64,000 nucleotides of DNA from assembly GCF_036898095.1 (NCBI RefSeq), contig NC_090750.1:83699447-83763446 (forward strand), read 5' to 3'. The notes beneath the pieces were generated by a model. The model was given only the letters and a program-made list of their open reading frames with translations. It made no database searches and had not been told where the DNA came from. A program made the position numbers and the translations under genes. Position 1 is the first letter of the stretch; every line of letters begins with the position of its first letter. This document shows positions 45,291 to 56,240 of the stretch, in pieces. Source of the DNA: Palaemon carinicauda (lineage: Eukaryota > Arthropoda > Malacostraca > Decapoda > Palaemonidae).

Positions 45291-46472
45291 GTTAGTCACA
45301 CTGAGTGTGTTCAGGAGTATGCGCATTGCCATGCCAGCACATTTATAAAAAGACATGTACACACTCCAAAGAGCTAGCATGCTCAGGTGTGAGCAAGCAC
45401 TTGTGTCTGAGTCCTGAGTTCACCTTGAGTGAACACTGTGCGCGTTGAGAGGCATGTTATCTTTAAGCCTGCTTATTTGTAAAGTCTGCAAGTTGCTAAA
45501 AATCGAGCTGACCGCAGACCAAGTCTGGCAATCAGCGTTCCAATCCAGTTGGGGAATTTTGATTCAACAGCACTCGCTCAGAGAAATATTGCTCGTGAGA
45601 GCGTGTATCCAAAGAACAATACAGTATTCCTTCAGAAAGAAGCTTGTTCCTCCTGATACATTTCCTTTTAACTTCAGAGAAGTCTGGCTCAAGGGCTGCA
45701 TAAGAGAAAATCCTGCATTCACCTTTGGCAAGCTGTTCAAGTTGTGGGAGACATGCTAACAGTAAACTTGTCTCAGACCCAAGGACAATGTCCCAAGACG
45801 CTGTTAGCATCATTACCGGGAATAAGTGTTCAAGAGTACTTGGCAAACAAGGAGAGGGTCGGGGGTTACCCAACTCCTGGCTCGGTAATTACCGGTCACC
45901 TGTTTACACTTCGTTACTATCATTATTATCACTTGCTAAACTACAACCCTAGTTGGAAAAGCAGGATGGTATAAGCCCACGGCAGTCTTAACTGTAGTGT
46001 TCTCCAGCTTTGCCGTTATCTCTCCTAGGACCCAGGTTTGTATTTGCACTGGAACAATCAAATATTATGTAAGAAAAATCTGAAAATAAAAAATTTCTGG
46101 TAAAACCAAAAGGGTATCATATACACATGGCAATGTTTAAGAGGACTAGCCCATAACTAACAACTGTTTTAGTGATTCAAGCAGCTATTTGGTATTTGAT
46201 TTACTTGCCTTAACTTGAAATGAAGAAATTAGTAAGAACAAGTTTTGTAATATATAATATTATTCTGTTATATATCATTACCCTTTGAGCACCAACCCTT
46301 CATCATATGATTTGGCTTTCACATCCCAGGCCCTTTTTTTGTTGGACGGTTTACTTAACTGCTCTTAGTATCAAAACTACTATATGCAAGAAAACACTTC
46401 ACAATATTTACTACCACATAGCTGATTAAATTTTCATATATAAATAATATAAAAAATAAAATAATGGACGTA
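45291..46472. other. Relic DIRS-like interior and LINE-tail fragment
   Basis: 45291-45900 carries no recognisable protein. 45915-45980 is another inverted CR1-like LINE tail (ATTATCACTTGCTAAACTACAACCC). 45985-46055 resembles the inverse of the old ITR. The rest to 46472 is AT-rich. Confidence 0.45.
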
Positions 46473-46671
46473 AAATGATATTTTAATTATAAAATAAATT
46501 TTTGAATATACTTACCCGGTGAATATATAATAGCTGCTACTCAGCGGCTCGACAGAAAACACACTCAAAAAACTCGCGAGCGATCGCTATGAAGGTTGCG
46601 GGTGTGCCCACCAGCGCCAACTATCGGCCAGATAACACTCTTGCATGTAAACAAACCCTTCAATTCTTCTC
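46473..46671 (+). repeat. Element 4 left (3') inverted terminal repeat
   Basis: The inverse of 52776-52949 (shared GCATGTAAACAAACCCTTCA) except for its outer end. Confidence 0.9.
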
Positions 46672-46716
46672 GTCCCGCTGCGTCTCTATTGGGGAGGAAG
46701 GGAGGGCCTTTAATTT

Positions 46717-46810
46717 ATATATTCACCGGGTAAGTATATTCAAAAATTTATTTTATAATTAAAAGATCATTTTTAAATATTTAACTTAGCCGGTGAATAT
46801 ATAATAGCTG
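46717..46810 (+). repeat. Element 4 internal complementary region
   Basis: ATATTCACCGGGTAAGTATA and the sequence through TTTATAATTAAAAGATCATTT complement the outer left ITR. TTTAAATATTTAACTTAGCC complements the outer right ITR. Confidence 0.9.
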
Positions 46811-47192
46811 ATTCACACCCAAGGCGGTGGGTAGAAACCAGAGTTAATTAAGTTTACAGCGTATAAGCTAAGAGTTTTTGACCGTTATCAATATAACAAA
46901 ACCAAAATATATAGGTACCTGGTAAGGAAGTTGACTTAGACGATTACTCTGCCTTGTAAGTCTGTCTTCCTCACGAAGCCCAGCGATCCTCTTAGGATGC
47001 TGAAAGACTCCCAGGAGCTGAAGTATAAAGGGTTGCAACCCATACTAACAGGACCTCATCAAACCCCTAATCTGGGCGCTCTCAAGAAATGACTTTGACC
47101 ACCCGCCAAATCAACAAGGATGCGAAAGGCTTCTTAGCCTTCCGTACAACCCAAAAAACATTTCAAAAGACAGATTAAAAAGGATATTGGAA

Positions 47193-48300
47193 TTAGGGTA
47201 ATGTAGTGGTAGAACCCTCACCCACTACTGCACTCGCTGCAACGAATGGACCCAGTGTGTAGCAGTCCTCGTAAAGAGTCTGGACATCTTTTAAGTAAAA
47301 TGACGCGAACACTGACTTGCTTCTCCAAAAAGTCGCGTCCATAATACTTTGCAGAAATTTATTTTGCTTGAAGGCCACGGAGGTTGTTATAGCTCTAACT
47401 TCGTGCGTCTTAACCTTAAGCAAACATCGGTCTTTCTCATTCAAGTGAGAATGAGCTTCTCGTATTAAAAAATCTGATAAAATATGACAAAGCATTCTTT
47501 GACATAGGCAATGATGGTTTCTTAACTGAGCACCATAATGCCTCAGATTTACCTCGTAATGACTTAGTACGAGCTAAATAGAACTTAAGAGCTCTAACAG
47601 GACATAATACTCTTTCCAGTTCGTTGCCTATGATCTCTGATAAGCAAGGAATATCAAAAGATTTAGGCCAAGGACGAGAAGGCAGTTCATTTTTTGGCCA
47701 GGAAACCAAGTTGAAGTGAACAAGTGGCTTTTTCTGTAGAAAAAACCGATGTTCTTACTGAAGGCATGAAGTTCACTGACCCTTTTAGCCGAAGCCAAGC
47801 ACACTATGAAAAGTGTCTTGAGGGTGAGATCCTTCAGGGAGGCTGAATGTAATGGCTCAAACCTGTCTGACATGAGGAACCTTATGACCACGTCTAAGTT
47901 CCATCCAGGAGTTGCCAAACGACGTTCCTTAGAGGTCTCGAAAGACTTAAGGAGATCTTGGAGATCTTTATTGTTGGAAAGATCTAAGCCTCTATGTCGA
48001 AAGACCGAAGCCAACATGCTCCTGTAGCCCTTAATCGTGGGAGCTGAAAGGGAGCGAACCTTTCTCAGATGTAAAAGAAAATCTGCGATTTGGGCTACAG
48101 AGGTACTGGACGAGGACACAGATGCTGACTTGCACCAGTCTCAAAAGACTTCCCACTTCGACTGGTATACTCTAATGGTAGAAGCTCTCCTCGCTCTTGC
48201 AATCGCACTGGCTGCCTCCTTCGAAAAGCCTCGAGCTCTTGAGAGTCTTTCGATAGTCTGAAGGAAGTCAGACGAAGAGCGGGGAGGCTTTGATGGACAT
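47193..48300 (-). pseudogene. Element 4 tyrosine recombinase, in three or four frames
   Basis: RARGFSKEAASAIARARR (about 48240-48190), then VAQIADFLLHLRKVRSLSAP, SNNKDLQDLLKSFETSKERR and LTLKTLFIVCLASAKRVSE with the first Arg (48119-47750). Next come RVLCPVRALKFYLARTKS (47709-47437) and VKTHEVRAITTSVAFKQN (His, Arg), then SVFASFYLKDV (Tyr) in 47495-47193. Shifts near 48125, 47720 and 47470 break the frame. Catalytic residues are retained. Confidence 0.86.
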
Positions 48301-49303
48301 TCTTTACGTGGGGCTGACGTAACAGATCTACCCTTAGAGGAAGACTTCTTGGAAAGTCTACCAGCCATTGAAGTACCTCGGTGAACCACTCTCTCGCAGG
48401 CCAGAGGGTAGCAACCAACGTCAACCTTGTCCCTTCGTGAGAGGCGAACTTCTGCAGTACCTTGTTGACTATCTTGAATGGTGGGAATGCATATAAGTCC
48501 AGAAGAGACCAATCCAGTAGAAACGCGTCTATGTGGATTGCTTCTGTATCTAGGACTGGAGAGCAATAGATTGGTAACCTTTTGGTCAACGAGGAGGCAA
48601 AGAGGTCTATGGTGGGTTGACCCCAAGTAGCCCAAAGACTCTTGCCCATGTCCTTGTGGAGGGTCCATTCTGTGGGTATCACCTGACCCCTCCGACTGAG
48701 ACAGTCTGCCAAGACGTTCAAGTCCCCCTGGATGAATCTCGTCAACAGGGAGATGCCTTGATTTCTTGACCATAAGAGAAGGTCCCTTGCGATCTCGAGC
48801 AGCGTGAAGGAGTGTGTGCCTCCTTGCTTGGAGATGTACGCCAAAGTTGTGGTGTTGTCTGAGTTGACCTCTACCACTTAGTTTCGAAGAAGCTTTCGAA
48901 TATCATCAAGGCCAAGTGGACTGCTAATAGCTCCTTGCCGTTGATGTGCATGCTCTTCTGACTTGAGGTCCACAGACCCGAGCATTCCCGACCGTCCAGG
49001 GTCGCACCCCAACCCAAATCCGACGCGTCTGAGAACAACACGTGGTTTGGGTTCTTGACTGCTAGGGATAATCCCTCTCTCAGACTGATATTGCTGTCCC
49101 ATCATTTCAGGCATGCCTTTACTGGTTCGGAGACTGGGAATGATACCGTCTCTAACGTCTTGTCCTAGTTCCAGTGAGAGGCTAGATGGAACCGGAGAGG
49201 CAGAAGGTGTAGTCTCCCTAGTGAGACAAACTGCTCCAGGGATGAGAGAGTCCCTACGGGACTGTTCCAACTCCTGACTGAACAAACGTTTTCTTTTCAG
49301 CAT
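48301..49303 (-). pseudogene. Element 4 RNase H and methyltransferase-like segment
   Basis: The frame at 48877-48095 gives VVEVNSDNTT-type sequence (Asp), GDLNVLADCLSRRG (Asp), TIDLFASSLTKRLPIYCSPV, DLYAFPPFKIVNKVL and LTLVATLWPAREWF. The start of RNase H (49060-48880) is in another frame, and RT-end sequence lies in 49303-49060. No complete RNase H frame exists. Confidence 0.82.
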
Positions 49304-49309
49304 TAGTTG

Positions 49310-49829
49310 GACTTCGAGCAGGGCTTGTTCTATTCGGTGGTAGACGGAAAAGCCCGAAAAAAACTGGACTGCGAATCTCCATCCCCAAATATAGAATAAT
49401 CTGGGATGGGATCAGTTGGGACTTTTAGGTTGACCAAAAGTCCCAACTCCCTGGCCAGACTCAACGTCCAATGTAGATCCTGCAGACAGCGAAGACTGGA
49501 CGATGCTCTGAGAAGCCAGTCGTCCAAGTACAGGGAGGCTCGGATCCCCGATAGATGGAGGGATTTTGCCACATTCCTCATGAGCCTCGTAAACACGAGA
49601 GGAGCAGGACTGAGGCCAAAGCACAGGGCTCGAAACTGGTACCCCACATTCCTGTAAACAAACCTCAGAAACGGTTGGGAATCCGGGTGTATAGGAATGT
49701 GGAAGTATGCCTCCTGAAGGTCGGGAGAGACCATCCAGTCGCCTTCCATAAATGCTGTCAAGACAGCCTGGTAGACTTCATCGTGAAGTTTGTCTTGACA
49801 ATGAACACATTGAGCGCACTAGCCTCTTA
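49310..49829 (-). pseudogene. Element 4 reverse transcriptase palm
   Basis: The frame 49761-49330 reads MVSPDLQEAYFHIPIHPDS (first catalytic Asp kept, neighbouring residues changed from the usual LDLKDAYF), RALCFGLSPAPLVF and ASLYLDDWLLRASSS (YLDD near 49520). The frame is lost after LLVNLK because of a deletion relative to element 5 (the NIEKSQL region). N-terminal RT motifs (GGWRPV) are absent; near 49830 the sequence jumps into gag. Confidence 0.84.
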
Positions 49830-51513
49830 CGTACTCCTGCAGTGGACATGGCTGCCAGATCATTGGAGCCATCCCTGAGGGACTTGTTCCTGCAGAGAAC
49901 GTGGCTGTCAGATCAATGGAGCCATCCCTGAAAGCCTTGTTTATGCATGACATAATTGTACAGCAAAACTTCAAACGCTTGAAAATAGCTCTGAAGTCGA
50001 CCTGTAAAATCTTGGAGCGTCTCATGCCAGGCGCCAGGGAGAGTCTATGAGGTTTGAGAAGTCTATCTGGGCAGAGGCAGGAACTCCCAAGCCGAGAACT
50101 TCTCTCGTGTCATATCAGACTCTCGCTCTATAAGCCAGCTCAAAAGTAGGGAAAGCAAAGGCTGTCTCCCCCAAACTCCTCCTGGTGATAAACCAGTCGC
50201 CTAGCAAACGTAAAGCTCTCTTAGAAGAGCGAGAGAGCACTAGCTTATAAAACAACGGCTTCGAAGTAGCTAGGCCTAGTGTAAACTCTGACGTTTAGGC
50301 GAACGAGGAGCAGCAGTTACAAAAAGATCCGGACATAGATCCTTAAAAATCAGCATGATTTATTTAAAGTCCATAGAGGGCTAAGCAGCTTTAGGCTCCT
50401 CTCCGTCTGACAGAGTCCTCAAGGGAATATCAGTAGGAGGGGGAACAGCAACTTCCTCATCTGAAGGAACCTTGTCCGACAATAGCCGAGTCTCAAGCAA
50501 GGGAGAGACCTACCATGGTGGCAATGCTTTACAAGCAGAGTCCACACGCACTGGTGCATTAGTAGCGGACCAGGACGCAACGTCATGTAACTGCTTAACA
50601 GTCTGTGAACTGTCAACAACAACAGGTGCGGGAGGACGCTCGGCGTCCACTCGAGACTGTTTTGACTGCCTAGTCTGAGCAGTCAAAACAACTCTAGACT
50701 GCGGTAGTTGACGCTCAGCGTCAAAACAAGTCAACTCCGCTAGTTGGCGAACGTCCTGAACGTCAACAGGAGCATTAGGAAGCGGCCTAACGTCCAAATG
50801 CGGCTGAAAATCAACACGTGACCGCATCGAGTGAGGCTCTACATATCGTGACTGACGTGACTTAGCTACGCCAACGTCAACAGGACGCACAAAGGTTCGT
50901 TTGGGCGGCTGAAGGCCAGGATCTCGATGAGATAAACGGCTAGGATCAACATGAACCTTATCGGCAGAATAGTCTTCCATAAGAGAGGCAAGCTTATTCT
51001 GCATGTCTTGCCGTACAACCCATTTAGGATCAACGGGAATGGTTGCGGTAAGAGACGAGGGTAACGTCTGTGACTGCAAAACCTTGCCTACAAAAAGACT
51101 CTCGGAGCCTGTGTTACGCTTTTGTTTAGACGGCGAGCAGTCTTCCGATGACTGCATAGGGTCAGAGCTGTCCTAATAGTTAAAACCAGGACGCTGGACC
51201 TGTCCTGAAAGGACTGACTTTCGCTTAAAGGGCCTCGAAACCTTGTTCCACGGTTTCTTATGCGAAAAGCCTTCGGATGACGAGGAGAAAATCGTCTCTC
51301 TCGCCTTATGGTAGGGGTGATCTTGGTGAGATACGCCTGATACCATAGAGGGAACGTCTGTTCGCTGATCAAGGCCTCTCGAACCCATAAGTCGTACGAC
51401 ATTACTTCTCCCCTGGGCTTGGGAGCTTGCAAGAGGTCCCGGACTAGGCGAACGACAGGCACGAACAGACGAACCCTCGGTCGCAACACTGATAACACTT
51501 TGCGCAATATCAC
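49830..51513 (-). pseudogene. Element 4 Gag remnants
   Basis: Includes PRVRLFVPVVRLV-type reading of the N-terminal block (51513-51400), GSRGLDQRTDV (about 51388), KPWNKVSRPFKRKS (about 51260), QDMQNKLASLMEDYSADK (about 51010-50950) and later pieces matching MDKAIRDGS of element 5 (about 49950). A Gln/Val/Arg-rich central stretch (50950-50600) corresponds to the repeat region of elements 2 and 3, without tandem expansion. Many frameshifts. Confidence 0.7.
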
Positions 51514-52775
51514 TTTATCACTACGATTTTCTGTTTTGCACTTATTTCACTGAAATCGAATTTTTAACAATTCACATTAGGTATGAATAAAACTGATTTC
51601 TACCTGAAGCACGCAATTCTACCCTCATCAAAAGGTTATAATTGCGAAATCAGTCGTATAATGTAAGCACATTAATACAAGCAAAAAACAGTAAACATAT
51701 TTTAAGATAAAAAGATCAGTGGCTGGGAAAGAGACTAAACACTAGTTCATTCAAAACTACGGTTTCAATCTCTCACCGTACAGTGCCTTGGGACGAGAAT
51801 AAAAACTAAAAACGTTTTATCCTTTCTCCCCGTATAGAGACTAGGGACGAGAGTAACTCGAGAACAACGTTACTCGCTTGGGACGAGAATAAAGATCGGA
51901 ACGTTCTCTCTCCTCTCTCTCTCTCCGTCTCTATCTCTCTCTCTCTCTCTCTCTTGATTTCGCACCGAAGAGAAGAGCCCACTTACGTTTCGTTAATAAA
52001 CAGGTTATTTGACCAAAGGAAAAAAACTGAAAGGTTTTTCAATTAAAAAGTTCCTTTAAAATAGAATTTAAAACATTTAAGCTTTGAAAGAAGAATGAAC
52101 AAAACGTCAGAATCGATTTACTCTTTCTGCAAAGTGAAACCGTGATACTCTCTCTCTCTATCGTAACGATAGAGAGCAAACTGCGTAGCATAAATAAACT
52201 AAACGTTAGTTCATCTTTGAAACAGTACGAAGACTATTCAAAGAAAATCTTTCATAACATATCTAATAAAAAATATTCATTTAATAAGTTTTAAATCATT
52301 AGCTCTGTAAAAGTTATTTACGATTGAAAGGGCTCAACGTTGTTTAACTTCGGTTTCCAAGTTAGGACCGCCTACTCTCAGGAAAGGTCGCATATAAACA
52401 AATCATTAAAATTTATCTTGATGTTTATTATAAATGGAAAGCTAATCGAAGAGGCCTAATAAAGGCGGTCGAGATATAAAATATATAGAGGAAAATCTAT
52501 AATTAATTTATAATGTGATAAGATAATTGCTAAAAGCCTAAAACACACTTCCGTACTAAGGGAAGGGTCGGCCATTTAAAAGTCAAAGAAAGTCCAAAAA
52601 ACAATCCAAAGTCATCAAAAATTAAATCTATCCAAAAACGAGTTCAAGATTTAAGTTGAAGATAAAACACCTGCACTGCGAAAGCTCAAACCAAAATGAA
52701 GTACTTCACCAAATATGTTGAGAAAACTCCAGGTTCTACAGCGAGTAATGATACGTCTTGTCGTCAAGGTCGACA
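51514..52775 (-). other. Element 4 5' leader
   Basis: Homologous to the leaders of elements 2 and 3. CT tract at 51907-51953 and perfect hairpin CTCTATCGTAACGATAGAG at 52156-52174. Confidence 0.75.
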
Positions 52776-52949
52776 GAGAAGAATTGAAGGGTTTGTTTAC
52801 ATGCAAGAGTGGTATCTGGCCGATAGTTGGCGCCGGTGGGCACACCCGCAACCTTCATAGCGATCGCTCGCGAGTTTTTTGAGTGTGTTTTCTGTCGAGC
52901 CGCTGAGTAGCAGCTATTATATATTCACCGGCTAAGTTAAATATTTAAA
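52776..52949 (-). repeat. Element 4 right (5') inverted terminal repeat
   Basis: Inverse partner of 46473-46671. In MARF1 transcription this is the first part of the element met after exon 53040-53088. Confidence 0.9.
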
Positions 52950-53039
52950 ATTGTCATTTGACACTCAAGGGGTTAAGAGAAAGTTAAATCTTGACTAAAA
53001 ATATAAGTCTAAGTGAGTAATATTACTAAATTATCATAC

Positions 53040-53088
53040 CTGAGACTTTCGTCATCTTGGTAAAATTAGACGATTCACCACCCAGAAC
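53040..53088 (-). CDS. MARF1: Short putative MARF1 5' exon
   Basis: A 49-nt exon with acceptor TTTTTCAG before 53088 and donor GTATG from 53039 down. The frame VLGGESSNFTKMTKVS ends in phase 1, and its final G joins AA of the large exon to give Glu, keeping the frame open. An ATG at 53053-53055 (MTKVS) could be the translation start; otherwise a further exon lies upstream. The call rests on splice signals and phase only, because this part of MARF1 is not conserved. Confidence 0.6.
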
Positions 53089-54344
53089 CTGAAAAATAAA
53101 TAATAAATTATTAATAGTCAGTACAGTATTCCAATTACAAAATAATTGTTTTTGTATTAGTAGGGTAATAAAAATAGTTAGATATTGTACTCCAAAATAC
53201 CAGTACTGTAAACTAAATAATTGAGTGAAAAGACCAATTTTAATCTAATAGTAATGCATTCACCCCATATACTGGAAATATTACCCAAAATATCACACAT
53301 TTTAATATTAATTTGTATTTTTCCTAGCAACAGAAACGGAAGTCCTTTAGTAGGAGTAGATTCTAGTGAAACCTGCTAACAGCCAACGAAGAATCATCAA
53401 AAGTTTGGCAACCCTCGTCCAGTATCCACTGGTGGCCCCGAGTCTGACCGCGAAGAACCTCTCAACTCAAAAGGAATTGATCGTTCATGAACCATAGCAT
53501 TGTGAGCATGTTTACAAGCTTATGTGCACCCGTGAGGTAGAACATGCAGCTAGCGAAGGGATCAGACCTTCATCTGTGCTGACAAACCTCTGCTTCTCTG
53601 GGCGGCACACCAAAGTGCCACACGCAACCAGAGAAGCGAACAGACCGGCAGCGGAAGGAGGTCGCCTGCCCCCCTCCCCTGTGCAACTAGAAACTGTTCG
53701 TCCACAAGCCGAACCACACAAACTGGAGAGCGAACACTCGTCTGGAAACCTGCTAGAGGTGGACGAGTTACCTTGCGCACTCCTACAGAAGGAGGCGCGT
53801 GCTTGGATGGTAACAAGCAAGGCAGAAAAGGCTTATCTACGTGAACATCAGAACAAGCTGCCTCTGACCTGTAAGGGGTAGAGGTCTGGGGCAATACCTG
53901 TAACCTGAAGGGTAATGTCTTGCAAGACTCATTAAGGCCCGTTGTGCCCTGGGGGAGTGATACCGAGCAGTGGAGACCACAAGCAATGGGAGGGCATCAC
54001 CATGTGAGCACTCCGAAGGGGCACGGTGGTGCGAGGCCGTGACCGCAAGCAACCAGCAGGTATCATCATGAGGATACTCCGAAGAGCTCTTTATCATGTA
54101 GGGAGTAAAGATCTGCGATAATAACCCCAAAAAGTTATGGCTCACATGACTCGTGCCCTGGGGAAACGATGGTGAGAGGCGGTCCCCAGACATCATATCT
54201 GTGTGCTGGAGCAAGGCATTGACTAGTCCAAACCTAGCATATGAGGAAATCAAGAGGGGGACCATCAAGAGAGAAAGCTCTTTTGTGATGGTGAGGGCAA
54301 CCTTCCTCATAGGATGGAGCAACAGCGCGAACGCGTTTCTTCTG

Positions 54345-54488
54345 CTGAGTGAACTCAGTGCACTGAGCAAGATCAGGATGCTGGGTGCGCTCAGTACGCT
54401 GAGCAAGCTCAGGCCACTAGGTGCGCTCGGTATGCTAAGCAAGCTCAGGCCGCTAGGTGCGTTCGGTACTCTGAGTAAGCTCAGTCGG
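54345..54488 (-). repeat. 36-bp tandem repeat, four degenerate copies
   Basis: Units beginning CTGGGTGCGCTCAGTACGCT at 54381, CTAGGTGCGC at 54417 and CTAGGTGCGT at 54453, plus a worn copy before. On the minus strand they encode a 12-residue Leu/Ser-rich unit (APSGLSLLSVLS type). Confidence 0.85.
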
Positions 54489-55308
54489 CACGCTCACCCG
54501 GAAGGGATCATAAGCCCAACAGCTACTCCAGAAACAGCCCGCTAGCAACTCCTCTTCTACCGAAACCTGTTGGAGAGAAAATCCCCTCCAGAAGTTCAGG
54601 GAGGGGAAGGCCGAGACCGACACCTGCAGAAGCAGGTGATTGCTTCACCTGTATCCCATGAATCAGCGACTCCAAGAGCAGTTCTTTAGCGGGGAGACCC
54701 GAAAGCCCCAAGGAAGGCAAGAGTTGCAGCAACAGGAAAGACTCACCTGCTGTTATGGGTGCCACCACTTTGTTAAGGGAAGCAGCCGGGCACTCCAAAA
54801 CTAAGGGTTATCCAGGGGTCAACAATCGACACTCTTTCTTGTTCGTTCTCCAAAGAACTGTGGGGAGGGAACGAGGCGCCAGTATATATGTTGGAAATTC
54901 CTCTCCATCGAGGAAAACTCTGAGGGAGATGAATCCCTTTCGGACCTATTCTTCTGTCGCCTACTGACCACCTCGCCCAAGATTACTTCATGCTTAGCAG
55001 TAGAAAGAGACGACATGCCCTCCTCCACCGAGCCAAAAAAAAAGTGACGTGATATACTCAGTGAGTGTGTGAGTGGGGTAACTGATCTACCACCCTCTAA
55101 CTAGTGGCAGGAAAAACTATTTCAGCAAACTCATTAACAAAAACTCGATCGTCATCCTTTATTATTAAGTCTAAGGGAGATTCCTGTAACAAAGGATCAG
55201 ACACGGGAATGGCAGAGCTCAGAAGAAAAGGCTTGAGCTTCTTATTCCCCTTCAAGGCCAAAGCAGTCAGAGGAGCACAATCACGCTTGGCCTTCTTCCT
55301 ATATCCAC

Positions 55309-55626
55309 TTAACTTCTCCCATTGGGACGATGACCACTCCCTGCACACATAACAAGGGAATCCACAGAACACCTATGACCTCCGCACAACAAACAAAGGG
55401 GATGAGGATCAACGTCGATACGCCTCATGAAGGTACCGCAAGGGTGCCCTTTAACGCTACGCCAAGTACGCATGAACACTTGCTTCACACTCATACTGGA
55501 GAGGATAAAGATTAAAAATGCTTGAGAGGAAGTCGTAACAGACGACAGTTCGCACCGGTAACCAGAAGTAGAGTTGGATCCAAGCCACAAGCACCTAACC
55601 TCATAAAGGGTAGGTGATGCTACCAT
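55309..55626 (-). pseudogene. Gag N-terminal Cys-rich motif in relic element
   Basis: The frame contains HPCGTFMRRIDVDPHPLCLLC and GGHRC, aligning with CGAFLSKPEVDPHSLCSSC and RGRLC of element 1 Gag and with the VDPHTACSDC cluster upstream of element 5 gag. It therefore marks this segment as a DIRS gag N-terminus. The rest of the protein is lost. Confidence 0.65.
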
Positions 55627-55908
55627 ACCATGCTTCTTTTACCGTGTTAAATCTTAGTATATGATTACGTGAAACGAATATAATGACGTAGACATACATT
55701 GTAACTCTTAATCAATGAATGCAGTGATGTCATAGTTGAAAATCCTCCACCAATCAAGAACATTTTTTTCACAGGGAATTTTATGTGAGCCAAATTATTG
55801 GTTCAGCATTGCAAGTTGGAAAGCCAAGGAAAGTCCTCATTACTAAATATCAAAAATTAAAATGATTGTGTAACTGAATAAATCTACCGTAATTTCCAAA
55901 ATATGTAA

Positions 55909-56105
55909 AAATGTTATTTTTATTAGTAAAATAAATTTTTGAATATACTTACCCGATAATCATGTAGCTGTCAACTCCGTTGCCCGACAGAATTCTATGG
56001 AGGGATACGCCAGCTATCACAATACTAGAAGGGGGTGTACTTACCAGCGCCACCTGTGGCCAGGTACTATAGTACTTCTTGTTGACACCTCCTCAATTTT
56101 TCCTC
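55909..56105 (+). repeat. Element 5 left (3') inverted terminal repeat
   Basis: Inverse of 62478-62649, nearly perfect (shared GATACGCCAGCTATCACAAT and GCCACCTGTGGCCAGGTAC), apart from the outer 40 bases. Confidence 0.92.
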
Positions 56106-56146
56106 GGTCCACTGGTTCTCTATGGGGAGGAAGGGAGGGTCGATTA

Positions 56147-56240
56147 AATCATGATTATCGGGTAAGTATATTCAAAAATTTATTTTACTAATAAAAATAA
56201 CATTTTTCAATATTAAACTTACCCGATAATCATGTAGCTG
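56147..56240 (+). repeat. Element 5 internal complementary region
   Basis: CATGATTATCGGGTAAGTAT onward complements the outer left end. CAATATTAAACTTACCCGAT complements the outer right end. They meet at AACATTTTTCAATATT, as in element 2. Confidence 0.92.

Larger units (their letters stand above)
46473..52949 (-). mobile_element. DIRS-like retrotransposon, element 4
   Basis: A 6.5-kb element in the first recognised MARF1 intron, ending only about 90 bases from exon 53040-53088. ITRs are at 46473-46671 and 52776-52949, ICR at 46717-46810. In its own sense it has a leader with CT tract and hairpin, gag fragments (51513-49830), an RT with YLDD but lacking its N-terminal part (49761-49310), RNase H and methyltransferase-like segment (49303-48300) and YR in several frames (48300-47193). 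The ITR is of its own sequence type (CGCGAGCGATCGCTATGAAGG), with an ATATATAATAGCTG end. Confidence 0.88.
11147..53088 (-). other. MARF1: MARF1 (limkain-b1) gene locus, partial
   Basis: Six exons on the minus strand join in a continuous frame with GT-AG introns. In transcript order they are 53040-53088, 42651-43570, 32216-32359, 16001-16161, 13251-13377 and 11147-11316. Successive intron phases are 1, 0, 0, 2 and 0. The product contains an NYN/PIN-like RNase domain followed by the start of an RRM, the order found in MARF1. In mammals MARF1 acts in oocytes to degrade selected mRNAs and limit retrotransposon transcripts (established for mouse; inferred here). The second half of the RRM, later RRM and LOTUS repeats are not seen. 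Four DIRS retrotransposons lie in its introns. The first coding exon is uncertain. Confidence 0.85.
53310..55650 (-). mobile_element. Relic DIRS-like element, gag part
   Basis: The left part (53310-53400: TAATTTGTATTTTTCCTAGC, GTCCTTTAGTAGGAGTAGA) resembles the old ITR type seen at 16535 and 44560. The interior carries tandem repeats (54345-54490) and, near the right end, a Gag-type Cys motif on the minus strand (55309-55626). No RT or YR could be seen, so this is a gag-plus-end remnant or a non-autonomous relative. It lies upstream of the MARF1 exon. Confidence 0.5.

Noticed and set aside
45532..45873. A 113-codon minus-strand open frame as a gene
   Set aside because: No recognisable family and overlapping antisense open frames. 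It lies in a relic repeat region.
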